A model generated the notes under the pieces. The model saw only the letters and a program-made list of their open reading frames with translations. It was not told the origin of the DNA and did no database searches. 64,000 bases of DNA from positions 696,001 through 760,000 of the forward strand of contig NZ_CP129113.1 in assembly GCF_030762805.1 (NCBI RefSeq), in the 5' to 3' direction. This document shows positions 18,538 through 27,356 of the stretch, piece after piece. The number at the start of each line of letters is the position of its first letter. Position 1 is the stretch's first letter. The position numbers were made by a program, and so were the translations under genes. Origin of the DNA: Aciduricibacillus chroicocephali (GTDB taxonomy: Bacteria; Bacillota; Bacilli; Bacillales; Amphibacillaceae).

Positions 18538-18573
18538 GCAAGGGCTCTGCTAAAGCGGAGCCCTTGCTTTTTA
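18538..18573 (+). terminator. Terminator
   Basis: GCAAGGGCTCTGCT/CGGAGCCCTTGC stem with TTTTT. Confidence 0.85.
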
Positions 18574-18664
18574 TCTCTTTGAGGAGAGGTGGGCGAACGC
18601 CGTGATACCGGAATGAATCTTGCATACAATGCCCATGTAAACAAAAAAACTATGAGGTGAGTTA

Positions 18665-18931
18665 ATGTATTACAATGAGCCATCGGGTTACGGTTATCAA
18701 AATGTTAGTCACGGTCATCATGGACATCATGGATTAATGCATCGCGTACTAATGGAAACTGAGCCAGTTGTACGGCACGGTTTGATGGAGGCACAACATA
18801 CATCCGTTATGCATGCTATGAGAGAGGTCGCAGCTATGTCTTACTTGATGGGAATGGGCTATTGTTACGCAGATGCTAGACGCATGGTTGAATCATGGGA
18901 ATGCAACGAAACATTCCCTCAGGGACGCTAA
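18665..18931 (+). CDS. Small His/Met-rich protein of unknown function
   Basis: An 88-residue protein with a Tyr/Gly head (MYYNEPSGYGYQ), a His run (HGHHGHHG) and a helical, Met-rich remainder (MHAMREVAAMSYLMGMGY). RBS GAGGTGAG. It has no signal or membrane segment. The composition resembles small spore-associated proteins of bacilli, but I do not recognise the family. It is monocistronic with its own terminator. Confidence 0.65.
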   Translation: MYYNEPSGYGYQNVSHGHHGHHGLMHRVLMETEPVVRHGLMEAQHTSVMHAMREVAAMSYLMGMGYCYADARRMVESWECNETFPQGR

Positions 18932-18938
18932 TTAGGAT

Positions 18939-18989
18939 AAAAGCCTGCTTCAAGGTTCCTTTATTAAGGAACTTTGGGGTAGGCTTTTG
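18939..18989 (+). terminator. Terminator
   Basis: AAAAGCCT and CAAGGTTCCTT pair with AAGGAACTTTG and AGGCTTTT around a TATT loop. Confidence 0.75.
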
Positions 18990-19110
18990 TATTATTGGCT
19001 GGATATTTTTAAATCAGACTTTTTGCATACGTATAGTAATAAAATGTATCGTAAATCTATTGGAATTGGTATAATATGTCTAAAATTCTCCCCTTTTAGG
19101 ATGGTTAAGC

Positions 19111-20347
19111 TTGGATAATAAGACAAAGTCATTAGAAGAAGTCATCGCCGATCGAGAACGATACCGGATGCTTGTGGAACATGTAAGCGACTGGATTTGG
19201 GAAGTGGATCAGAATGGGATTTACACATACGCTAGTCCACAAATTAAGGATATCCTTGGGTATGAGCCGGATGAAATTATCGGTAGAACGCCATTTGACT
19301 TGATGGTACCTGAAGAGGGAGAGCGAATTGGACCGATTTTCGTTCATCATGTTGAAAATAAATTGCCGATTAAAAGCCTTGAGAATAGAAACCTTCATAA
19401 AGATGGACAGGAAGTTATCCTCGAAACGAGCGGCTCTCCTATACTTGATGAGGAAGGGAATTGTATCGGTTATAGAGGAATAGATCGAGATATTACCCTT
19501 AGAAAGCAGGAAGAGCGCAAACAGCAGCGTCTTCTCGATATTATTGAAGCAAATCCTGAATTCATTTCTACTTTTCATATTGAGGGACAGGACTATTATT
19601 ATAACCCTGCGGCCGTCAGCTTCTTGGGATAGAAGAGGGAGATAAACATAAAAACCGAGAAAATCTGTTGTGGAATGCTGAATTGGTGAAAACAGAGGGT
19701 ATCCCAATAGGTGAGAAGGGATTCTGGAAAGGTGAATCTGAACTTCTTGATCAGGAAGGAAATTATATCCCTATATCTCAAATGATCGTTGCACATAAAT
19801 CGCAAAATGAGAAAGTGGAATTCCTATCAACAATTGCCCACGATATTTCTGAACGAAAAGAACTGGAAAAAGTCATTCATCACCAGGCACATTATGATCA
19901 CTTACGAACTTGCCAAATCGGAGAATGCTGAATCACAAATTGTCTCTGTTACAGGAACTGTCTGATGATTATCAAGTGGCTGTGCTATTTATTGATCTGA
20001 ATAATTTTAAGCACATTAATGACAGTCTTGGTCATGAAGCCGGAGACCTAGTTTTACAAGAAGTGTCAGATCGATTACTTAAATGTGCTCAAGATGCGGG
20101 CTTTGTATGTCGTTATGGTGGGGATGAGTTTCTTATAATTTTGGAAAACAATCAGCTTGTTCAAGTGGAAGAGCAAGTTGAGAAAATCAGGGAAGCATTT
20201 AGCAGGCTGTTTGAAATTAGAGGAAATCTGTTGCATGTGACAGATAGTGTAGGTGTTAGTATGTATCCTGAAGATGGGGAGGATTTGGTTACGCTCATTA
20301 AGAATGCGGATCATTCGATGTATCGAGTGAAGAGGAGGGCATTGTAG
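19111..20347 (+). pseudogene. PAS-PAS-GGDEF diguanylate cyclase, frameshifted
   Basis: Three successive frames give one coherent protein: a PAS domain (LVEHVSDWIWEVDQNGIYTYAS ... GYRGIDRDITLRK) to about 19620, a second PAS to about 19900 (FLSTIAHDISERK), then a GGDEF domain with the intact motif RYGGDEFLI. The joins each need one added base: near 19621-19628 (FLG to IEEGDK) and near 19903-19905 (HYDHL to TNLPNRR). A third may lie near 20330 (YRVKEEG). The enzyme would make cyclic di-GMP. TTG 19111 follows AGGATGG. It is either a recent pseudogene or the product of sequencing indels. Confidence 0.8.
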
Positions 20348-20398
20348 CTGTTCCCACAAACAACACATCTAGACTGTATCTCACAACAGTGTTTAAGA

Positions 20399-20433
20399 AA
20401 AAGGCATGTAACCCCGCGGTTACTGCCTTTTTA
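20399..20433 (+). terminator. Terminator behind the GGDEF gene
   Basis: AAAGGCATGTAACC/GGTTACTGCCTTTTT hairpin. Confidence 0.75.
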
Positions 20434-20596
20434 TGTTGTTTAAAAAATGTGTAGCTGTTTTTCATGTTACTGTTCTTTCTTTAAGTTGAAAAGTTCAATA
20501 GTATTTAACATCTCATCTACTTACCCGATATAAAACAAGTCAGCTGATAAAAATACTTAGCTAAAAAAAGAATTAAAAGTTTTTTACTAAATATGC

Positions 20597-20623
20597 TAAA
20601 CATAGCAAAATGGCTGACGATAA
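20597..20623 (+). promoter_or_regulatory. Sigma-D (flagellar) promoter of the flagellin gene
   Basis: TAAA, a 15-base spacer, then GACGATAA, which fits the SigD consensus TAAA-N15-GCCGATAT. It lies about 90 bases before the flagellin start. Confidence 0.85.
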
Positions 20624-20660
20624 TATAAGTGTAACCGGGAAGACCGAGTTACATAAATCA

Positions 20661-20683
20661 CGGGACACACGGATGTGACCCGA
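20661..20683 (+). other. Hairpin in the flagellin mRNA leader
   Basis: CGGGACACA and TGTGACCCG can pair around a CGGA loop, just ahead of the RBS. It may stabilise the transcript or affect translation; the role is inferred. Confidence 0.4.
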
Positions 20684-20710
20684 ATACAAATACACGGAGG
20701 TAGATTGATC

Positions 20711-22281
20711 ATGATTATCAATCACAATATGTCAGCACTAAACGCACATCGTCAGTTGGGCGCAAACAATGGAGCAGTTCAGAAGTCTTTGGAGAAACTT
20801 TCTTCAGGTCTTAAAATCAACCGTGCAGGAGATGATGCAGCAGGTCTTGCAATTTCCGAGAAAATGCGCGGCCAAATCAAAGGTTTGGAAATGGCGTCTA
20901 AGAACGCTCAAGACGGTAGACAATAAATGCCGCTTCAGGCAGCAATGTCTGGATGAAAACTCCGTGAATTCGGTGGAACCCCAAACCAAGCTTAGCAGTT
21001 GCGGCTGGTGGGCAATACCGAGCCAAGCCTGGTGAATTGAGAGCAAGATGTAGCCAGGAAGGTGTAACGATCAGGTAGTGAGGACTCAAAACCAATAACC
21101 TACCCACGAGCGCGGGGCATCCCAAGTGGATGAAGATATGATCTGAACTTTATGGAAACATAAAGAAGCAGTGGATTAAAAGCCATTGCGATAACAAAAT
21201 TGATTTCTCTTATCCAAACTGCTGAAGGTGCATTGAACGAAACACACGCAATCCTTCAAAGAATGCGCGAACTTGCAGTTCAGTCTTCGAATGATACCAA
21301 TACAGATAAAGACCGCCAAGAATTGCAAAAAGAGTTGAATCAGTTAACTGAAGAAATCACTCGTATTTCAACTGATACTGAATTCAACACTAAGAAACTT
21401 ATTAATGGAGACGCTGATGGAAAAGTTGTTGGATCTGGAAGTGGAGCGGCTGCAACAGGATCTTCATTGACTTTCCATATTGGTGCTAACCAAAGTCAAA
21501 CAATTTCCCTTGATATTGAAGATATGGGGGCTGTAGCTTTAAAAGTTGCTACAGAAAATACTACAGGATCTGGAAGTGGCGCAGTAACGACTACTTCAGC
21601 AATTAGTATTTCTTCTCAAACAGGTGCTGAAACAGCAATTACTACAATTCAAAGTGCCATTGACAAGGTTTCTGCTGAACGATCTAAACTTGGTGCATAC
21701 CAAAACCGCCTAGAGCACACTATCAACAACTTGGGTACTTCTGCAGAGAACCTGACTGCAGCTGAATCTCGTATCCGTGACGTAGATTTTGACTTAGTTG
21801 CCGCATAAACTGGCAATGACAGTCACAGTCGTCCTGACTGGGAACGGTCAGTGATTACAACCGGGTGAATTGCTGGAAAACCCTAATAGTTTGTCTTGCC
21901 ACAACGCAGCTGGAAACGGCAAACGTGAAGGCTTTGAAAAAAGACGAGATTGGGCAATCAGCAGCCAAGCACCTGTGGCGAAAGCCTGGTGAAGGTTCAA
22001 CGACTAGGATATACCACCTAACCTTTCACAAGCATGGTGATGAAATCCGTAGGGAACTGGAAGAGCCGCAAAGCTTCCAGCAACCGAAGTGCCCGGCCCC
22101 GATCCGAAGCAAGTCTTCGAAGGGTGAAGATATAGTCTGGTCATTTGTGAAAACAAATGTTCGCACGATGGCGAAAGAAATGATGAACTTCACTAAGAAC
22201 AACATCCTTTCTCAAGCGGCACAATCTATGATTGCTCAAGCAAACCAGCAGCCTCAAGGCGTGCTACAGTTGCTTCGTTAA
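20711..22281 (+). CDS. hag: Flagellin, three exons split by two group I introns
   Basis: Exons 20711-20917, 21203-21787 and 22168-22281 join in frame to a 301-residue flagellin. Exon 1 gives the D0/D1 N-terminus ([16 protein letters not shown] ... SKNAQDG), exon 2 begins [13 protein letters not shown] and ends ESRIRDVD, and exon 3 is [16 protein letters not shown] through PQGVLQLLR. The intact flagellin-like gene at 41.9 kb reads [17 protein letters not shown] and [12 protein letters not shown] uninterrupted at both joins, which fixes the junctions. Unspliced mRNA would stop four bases after exon 1 plus a codon (TAA at 20924). RBS is ACGGAGGTAG. This is the filament subunit, with a SigD promoter and a strong terminator. 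Confidence 0.88.
20918..21202 (+). ncRNA. Group I intron 1 in the flagellin gene
   Basis: A 285-base insertion after GGT (U before the 5' splice site) and ending in G (omega-G). P element GAATTCGGTGGAACC at 20966-20980, Q element GGCAATACCGAGCCAAGCCT at 21011-21030, R region GTGTAACGATCA at 21062-21073 and S region AAGATATGATC at 21133-21143. P7 pairs GATCA (21069-21073) with TGATC (21139-21143). GCCG at 20929-20932 can pair with the exon end CGGT, including the expected U-G at the splice site. No endonuclease frame. Confidence 0.85.
21788..22167 (+). ncRNA. Group I intron 2 in the flagellin gene
   Basis: A 380-base insertion after GAT and ending in G. P element GTGAATTGCTGGAAAACCC at 21865-21883, Q element GGCAATCAGCAGCCAAGC at 21953-21970, R element GTTCAACGACTA at 21995-22006 and S element AAGATATAGTC at 22127-22137. 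P7 is GACTA (22002-22006) with TAGTC (22133-22137). The 5' site is set by frame restoration; an alternative three codons' worth of ambiguity exists (GATTTT with exon 3 at GCG), and I could not find a clear P1. No endonuclease gene. Confidence 0.83.
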
Positions 22282-22293
22282 TTTTAAACATTT

Positions 22294-22325
22294 AGGAGAC
22301 TCTAGCTTTGCTAGAGTCTCCTTTC
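22294..22325 (+). terminator. Flagellin terminator
   Basis: AGGAGACTCTAGC/GCTAGAGTCTCCT perfect stem with TTTC tail. Confidence 0.85.
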
Positions 22326-22902
22326 TAATTAAGGTGACAGAGTTGAAAAGTATTTCTACTATAAAAGTAGTCATAAAGTTTTCGATACAAAGTATCGCAT
22401 GTATGACTTTGTTGTAATCGAACACAAGATTGATTTGGATAGAATTTGGGGAAAGTGATTTAACAATCTCGCAAGTAAGTATATGGAATGGCCATGTTAT
22501 CTGCTATTTTTGTATCCGCCAAGCCTGGTACCAGGTACCAATTAAAATTTCTCAATTACTAGGATATAAGCTTAGGCGGGATTCAAGTGTAAACTCAGCA
22601 TGGTTCTATTAGAGGGATTCAATCTTGAATACAAATTTAATAGTTCTGTTCATGTCCAAGTTTTCCTGACCCAAGAGTATTAGTTTCTACTTGACGGTAA
22701 CATTTAGTCACTGCATGTTTATTACCAAAAACAGGGAATATTTTATGTGGGATTTACTCGAAACACTCAACTAATCTACGTAGGACCCATATACCAAATA
22801 TAACCTCTCCATTTTTGTGTAGGTTTAACTTTAACTGATTCCTAATGCAGCCGATGATATAAGTAGTAATTAATCGAGAGTGAGAAAGCTGGTGTGTAGT
22901 AA
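22326..22902. other. AT-rich intergenic region between flagellin and glycosylation genes
   Basis: About 580 bases with no convincing gene. It contains a palindromic TGGTACCAGGTACCA near 22528. The promoter for the downstream Maf gene pair should lie here, but I cannot place it. Confidence 0.4.
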
Positions 22903-23511
22903 ATGTTATTAGTCTATAAAAACACCAAGAGGGAATTATCAAGAGATGATACTGTATTTCTTAAAGTTTTTCAGCAAGTGAATGAGTTGATTGCTGAAAG
23001 AGATGTAGTACTCAGTCATCTAATAGTAGATGGTGTAGACGTATATGAGAATCATGAAGCTTTTATTAATGAGAGATTATCAGAGATAATGCGTATTGAG
23101 ATTGTTACGAAATCAGCAGCATCAATGATTTATGAGACAATGGATTCCATTCATGAGTATCTGGATAGGGCAATTCCAGCTCTAAATGAACTCGTTGATA
23201 ATAGTTTTGAATCCTTTGATAGCGAAACTTGGGATGGAATCAATCTATTGGCGGAGGGAATGCAGTGGGTTTTACAGTTTGCTTCATTTGTGAATGAGCA
23301 GAAGCGAAAGCCGGATAATTGGAATGCAGTGGAGAAGGCAATTTTTCAGTGTGAATTAAGTTTTAAACAGCTGATGGAAGGCGTGGTATCAGAAGATACT
23401 GTTTTAATTTCTGACATTCTTTTATATGAAATTGCTCCAGCTTATGAAGAGCTGAAGAATTCCCTAAAGAAATCTTTGCAGGATAAGGAGTTTTTCAAAG
23501 ATGCTCATTGA
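22903..23511 (+). CDS. Unknown protein paired with Maf glycosyltransferase
   Basis: A 202-residue, largely helical acidic protein (SAASMIYETMDSIHEYLDRAIPALNELVDN). No signal peptide, membrane segment or known motif is visible. It overlaps the Maf gene by 11 bases, so the two are translationally coupled and probably work together in flagellin modification, possibly as a chaperone or partner (inference). The RBS is weak. Confidence 0.65.
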   Translation: MLLVYKNTKRELSRDDTVFLKVFQQVNELIAERDVVLSHLIVDGVDVYENHEAFINERLSEIMRIEIVTKSAASMIYETMDSIHEYLDRAIPALNELVDNSFESFDSETWDGINLLAEGMQWVLQFASFVNEQKRKPDNWNAVEKAIFQCELSFKQLMEGVVSEDTVLISDILLYEIAPAYEELKNSLKKSLQDKEFFKDAH

Positions 23512-25345
23512 GAACATTACATTGTTAAGAGAAAAGTTTCCGGAAGTCCGTAAATATTTCCTGAATAATGAGAATGAGTTGTACACAGAGCATATAGAAA
23601 TTAAGCAAGCAAAATCAGGGTTACCAACGGCAGTATATCAAGTCGATGGCAAAGCAATGATGGTTCATAGTATATATGATCCTGTAAGAGAAGCTGATCG
23701 TATTATTAAGAGTCATGCTGAGCATTTACAGAAAGACACGCATGTTATGTTTTTCGGTATGGGGATGGGCTATCATATCGAAGCATTTAACAGACAGTAT
23801 CCTGATTTGACTTACTCCATCTATGAGCCTTTTCCAGAAGTTTTTCTTACCATTTCCAAGGTGAGGAAATTAGGAGAAGTGTTTAGTAAGAAGCTTAATG
23901 GTTTATATGTTGATCAGGTAGATGTGCCTAATTTGAATTATTTGCAGGAATTTCATACTGAGAATCGCAGTATTCATATTATTATTCTCCCAAGCTATGA
24001 AAATATAGCAGGTGTAAAGAAAATTAAATTTTTTAAACAAATAAAGGATTCTGTACAAAATAGGAGATCTGAACTTCATACAAATGCAGCATTTCAAAAG
24101 CGCTGGATTGTAAATAGCATCCGAAACTTTAACGAAGTACTATCCACACCCAATATCATGCATGGTATTAATAATAGCCAACTTAAAGATAAGCCAGCTA
24201 TTATTGTATCAGCAGGTCCTTCGTTGGCTGAGGATATCGAGCATATTCGTTATATTAAGGATAATAGTCTTGCTTATATATTTTCAGCAGGTTCAGCAAT
24301 CAATAGTTTGCTGTCTTATGATATATTGCCAGATGCTGTGTTTACATATGATCCTAGTGTTAAGAACCAGCTTGTATTTACAAAGATGAACGAAATGGGT
24401 ATTAACTCTATACCTATGATTTTCGGTTCTAGTGTTGGTTATGAAACATTAGAAAATTATCATGGTCCTAAGTCTCACTTCTTAACGACACAAGACCGAA
24501 CATCCATATACTTCCTAAGGGACCAATTAAATATTGAGTGCGATATTATAATGGATTCGCCATCTATCGCAGTAATGACATTTGATATTTTAAACAAACT
24601 TGGATCAAACCCCATTATCTTTGCAGGTCAGAATCTTGGATATTTGTATGGAAGGCGCTATTCGAAAGGGATTGAATATGCACACGTTGACGTCAAAGTA
24701 GACCAAGCTGAATTAGAAAAAGCTATTACTGTACAGGATGTCTATGGAAACGAAATTAAGACCACGAAATTGTTTAATGTGATGAAGAGTAGTATTGAAA
24801 ACATCGTGGATAATTACAAAGAAAAGATATTTATCAATACTACAAAGGGTGGAGCGGCCATAAAAGGGATTGCTTTTAGTCCGATTGAAGAAGTGATTAA
24901 TGAAGTGCTTGTAAAAAAGGTGAAAAAAGAAACTTGGTGGACTGAAAGTCTTAAGTATGAGTTAACCCATGTGAATCTTAAGTTTAAAAAATTATATAAT
25001 AGTAGAAATTCCCTTGATAGTATTATAGATAGTTTTCGAGCAGTTCAGAAGATGCTAGCTCTGGCAAAAAAGATAAATAGTAAGCAGGAAGCAGTAAAGG
25101 CGTTAGAACAGTTTGACACATTATATAATTCAATGATCGATAATCTCTTCTATAAAGAATTTTTGTCTTATTATCTAAGGATTTTCATCGATTATTTTAG
25201 TAATGAAATATTGTTGTTAAATCGAGAGAGAGATGTACTTATTAAAGCAAACAGGCTCCATCTTTTACTTGTTAATTTTCATGAACAGTTACAGCAAGGA
25301 ATAAATGAGCTTACTATTCTTTTTAAGGACATAAAATTCGTATAA
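23501..25345 (+). CDS. Motility accessory factor (Maf) flagellin glycosyltransferase
   Basis: A 614-residue protein of the Maf/DUF115 family (annotated as 6-hydroxymethylpterin pyrophosphokinase MptE-like). The N-domain has HVMFFGMGMGYHIEAF and YSIYEPFPEVF; the central domain has KPAIIVSAGPSLAEDIEHI, FSAGSAINSL and FAGQNLGYLYGRRYSKG. Maf proteins of Campylobacter, Aeromonas, Geobacillus and Clostridium transfer nonulosonic acids (pseudaminic, legionaminic or sialic) to Ser/Thr of flagellin before export. The neuB-neuC-neuA-like genes downstream supply such a sugar and the flagellin gene lies directly upstream. Confidence 0.88.
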   Translation: MLIENITLLREKFPEVRKYFLNNENELYTEHIEIKQAKSGLPTAVYQVDGKAMMVHSIYDPVREADRIIKSHAEHLQKDTHVMFFGMGMGYHIEAFNRQYPDLTYSIYEPFPEVFLTISKVRKLGEVFSKKLNGLYVDQVDVPNLNYLQEFHTENRSIHIIILPSYENIAGVKKIKFFKQIKDSVQNRRSELHTNAAFQKRWIVNSIRNFNEVLSTPNIMHGINNSQLKDKPAIIVSAGPSLAEDIEHIRYIKDNSLAYIFSAGSAINSLLSYDILPDAVFTYDPSVKNQLVFTKMNEMGINSIPMIFGSSVGYETLENYHGPKSHFLTTQDRTSIYFLRDQLNIECDIIMDSPSIAVMTFDILNKLGSNPIIFAGQNLGYLYGRRYSKGIEYAHVDVKVDQAELEKAITVQDVYGNEIKTTKLFNVMKSSIENIVDNYKEKIFINTTKGGAAIKGIAFSPIEEVINEVLVKKVKKETWWTESLKYELTHVNLKFKKLYNSRNSLDSIIDSFRAVQKMLALAKKINSKQEAVKALEQFDTLYNSMIDNLFYKEFLSYYLRIFIDYFSNEILLLNRERDVLIKANRLHLLLVNFHEQLQQGINELTILFKDIKFV

Positions 25346-25409
25346 ATATCCATAAAAGTATTAATCATATTTCAATAAATCTTAAAACAAGGTGGCATTA
25401 ATTGTAATA

Positions 25410-26363
25410 GTGGAAAACATAGCAATTATAGGTGCTGGACAACTGGGGAGTAGACATTTACAGGCTATATCTTTATTGTGTAAAAGTCTAAATATCTTCG
25501 TTGTTGACCCCTGTGAAAAATCATTGGAAATCGCTAATAAAAGATTTCTAGATACAGATTTCAGGCATAATAAGAACGTTTTTTACTTTCAAGAAATTTC
25601 TCGACTTCCTAATGAGTTAGATTTTGTAATCATAGCAACCTCTTCAATCCCGCGGTTGGGAGTTTTAAAGCAACTGTTAGGTCATGCGCAGGTTAAATAT
25701 CTTTTGCTAGAAAAATTTTTGTTCCCACATGTATGGGAATATAAAGAAGCTGAAATTCTTCTGGAAAAACTTAATACTAAAACTTATGTTAATTGTACGA
25801 GAAGAGCTTGGCCTTTTTATCATGAGGTACGTAAACTGTTTTTAAATGAAAAAAACATAGTTTTGACTGTTGAGGGAGCAAATTGGAATCTAGCCAGCAA
25901 TGCGATTCATTTTATAGATATTTATTTATTTTTAACAAATGAGAGTGATATAGAATTAAACACTGAGCTTTTGGATAATGAACTCCAGTTTAATAAAAGG
26001 CCTGGCTATATAGAATTGACTGGCACTTTACAAGGGAGAACACCAAAAGGGAAGATAACTCTCAGCTCTATTAATGATCAAAACCAAGGGGAATTTAAAA
26101 TAAAGATAGAGTCTATTAATAAAAGAGTAGAAATAGATGAATTTAATGAGAAAATTAATATTTACAATAAGAAATCAGGCGAAAATAAAATCCAAGAAAT
26201 TAATATTTTTATGCAAAGCCACTTAACGAATACAATTTACGAACAGTTAAAAAATGAAGATGACTGTAAATTGGTCACTTTTAAGGAATCAATGAGACAT
26301 CATTTGACTTTACTTAAAGCAATTAACGATTTTTTAGGAGAACGTGAGGGAGTGATAACCTAA
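25410..26363 (+). CDS. Gfo/Idh/MocA-type oxidoreductase
   Basis: A 317-residue protein with an N-terminal Rossmann motif (NIAIIGAGQLGSRHLQA) and a lysine in LLLEKFLF at the position of the usual EKP motif. Relatives oxidise or epimerise sugars with NAD(P). GTG at 25410 gives the typical MENIAIIGAGQLGS start; AAGGTGG lies rather far upstream, and GTG 25392 would overlap it, so the start is uncertain. It overlaps the next oxidoreductase gene at TAATG, suggesting the two make or tailor a flagellar sugar together. Confidence 0.75.
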   Translation: MENIAIIGAGQLGSRHLQAISLLCKSLNIFVVDPCEKSLEIANKRFLDTDFRHNKNVFYFQEISRLPNELDFVIIATSSIPRLGVLKQLLGHAQVKYLLLEKFLFPHVWEYKEAEILLEKLNTKTYVNCTRRAWPFYHEVRKLFLNEKNIVLTVEGANWNLASNAIHFIDIYLFLTNESDIELNTELLDNELQFNKRPGYIELTGTLQGRTPKGKITLSSINDQNQGEFKIKIESINKRVEIDEFNEKINIYNKKSGENKIQEINIFMQSHLTNTIYEQLKNEDDCKLVTFKESMRHHLTLLKAINDFLGEREGVIT

Positions 26364-27307
26364 TGCATGTTCTACTTCTAGGTGCAGGAGAAATGGCCAA
26401 GCAATATATAAAGGTACTAAAGACGTTAGGTGTCTGTTTTACAGTGGTTGGTAGGAGTGAAGAAAGAGCAAAATATTTAAGCAAAGAAATGGGAGTGCCA
26501 GTATTAACTGGTGGTATAGCAGAAGCCTACACTTCAATCCCTTCGGTACCTACGCATGCAATTATAGCTACTAATATAGAGAATCTTAGTGAAAGCGCGC
26601 TTTTTCTATTGGATAAAAACATCAAAAACATCCTTGTTGAAAAGCCCGGTTCTATGGATTTGGATGGTTTGACTAGGGTCTGTTGGAAGGCTGAAAGGTT
26701 AAAAAGTAGTGTGTTTATCGCTTATAATCGAAGGTTCTATTCCTCTGTTTTGCAAGCTGAGAAACGAATTAAATCAGATGGGGGCCTGTTATCTTTTACT
26801 TTTGACTTCACTGAGTGGAGTCACATTATAACAGGTCTTAATAAACCAACTTTCGAATTGGAGAATTGGTTTATAGCAAATTCAACTCATGTTTTAGATT
26901 TGGCGTTTTTCTTTGGAGGGAAGCCTAATCGCGTTAGCAGCTTTGCTAAAGGTGAACTGGACTGGCATAAACAAGGATCTATTTTTACAGGGTGTGGCGT
27001 AACAGAAGGAGATATACCTTTTTCATACCATGCTAATTGGGAAGCGCCGGGAAGTTGGAAATTAGAACTGTTGACCAAAGATAATAAGTATATTTTTAGA
27101 CCCTTAGAGAAATTACAAGTTCAGAAGAAAGGGTCCCTAGACATTGATTACGTTGACTTGGATGATGCCATAGATCATGATTTTAAGCCCGGTCTTTATC
27201 GTCAAGTGCAAGCGTTTCTATATAAGTCAGAAATGGATAAAAGATTATTGCAAATAAATGAGGCTGTTAAAATGATGAAAATATATTATAAGATGATGCG
27301 CAATTAA
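26363..27307 (+). CDS. Gfo/Idh/MocA-type oxidoreductase
   Basis: A 314-residue NAD(P)-dependent oxidoreductase: Rossmann start MHVLLLGAGEMAKQYI, the diagnostic NILVEKPGSMDLDG (EKP with catalytic Lys), FIAYNRRFYSSV and STHVLDLAFFFGG with the active-site Asp/His. Starts at the upstream stop (TAATG). Probable role: oxidation or epimerisation of a nucleotide sugar in the flagellin-glycan set; the exact substrate is not readable from sequence. Confidence 0.82.
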   Translation: MHVLLLGAGEMAKQYIKVLKTLGVCFTVVGRSEERAKYLSKEMGVPVLTGGIAEAYTSIPSVPTHAIIATNIENLSESALFLLDKNIKNILVEKPGSMDLDGLTRVCWKAERLKSSVFIAYNRRFYSSVLQAEKRIKSDGGLLSFTFDFTEWSHIITGLNKPTFELENWFIANSTHVLDLAFFFGGKPNRVSSFAKGELDWHKQGSIFTGCGVTEGDIPFSYHANWEAPGSWKLELLTKDNKYIFRPLEKLQVQKKGSLDIDYVDLDDAIDHDFKPGLYRQVQAFLYKSEMDKRLLQINEAVKMMKIYYKMMRN

Positions 27308-27356
27308 ATCGCGCCACCAGAATTGTAATAACAGAATTTTAATTGGAGAGAAGAAT

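Noticed and set aside
21200-21808. Middle flagellin frame as a stand-alone gene
   Set aside because: It starts mid-helix without an RBS and is explained as exon 2 plus the first intron bases.
21865-22281. 138-codon frame through intron 2 as a separate gene
   Set aside because: No RBS or family motif; it overlaps the P, Q, R and S elements and ends with flagellin exon 3.
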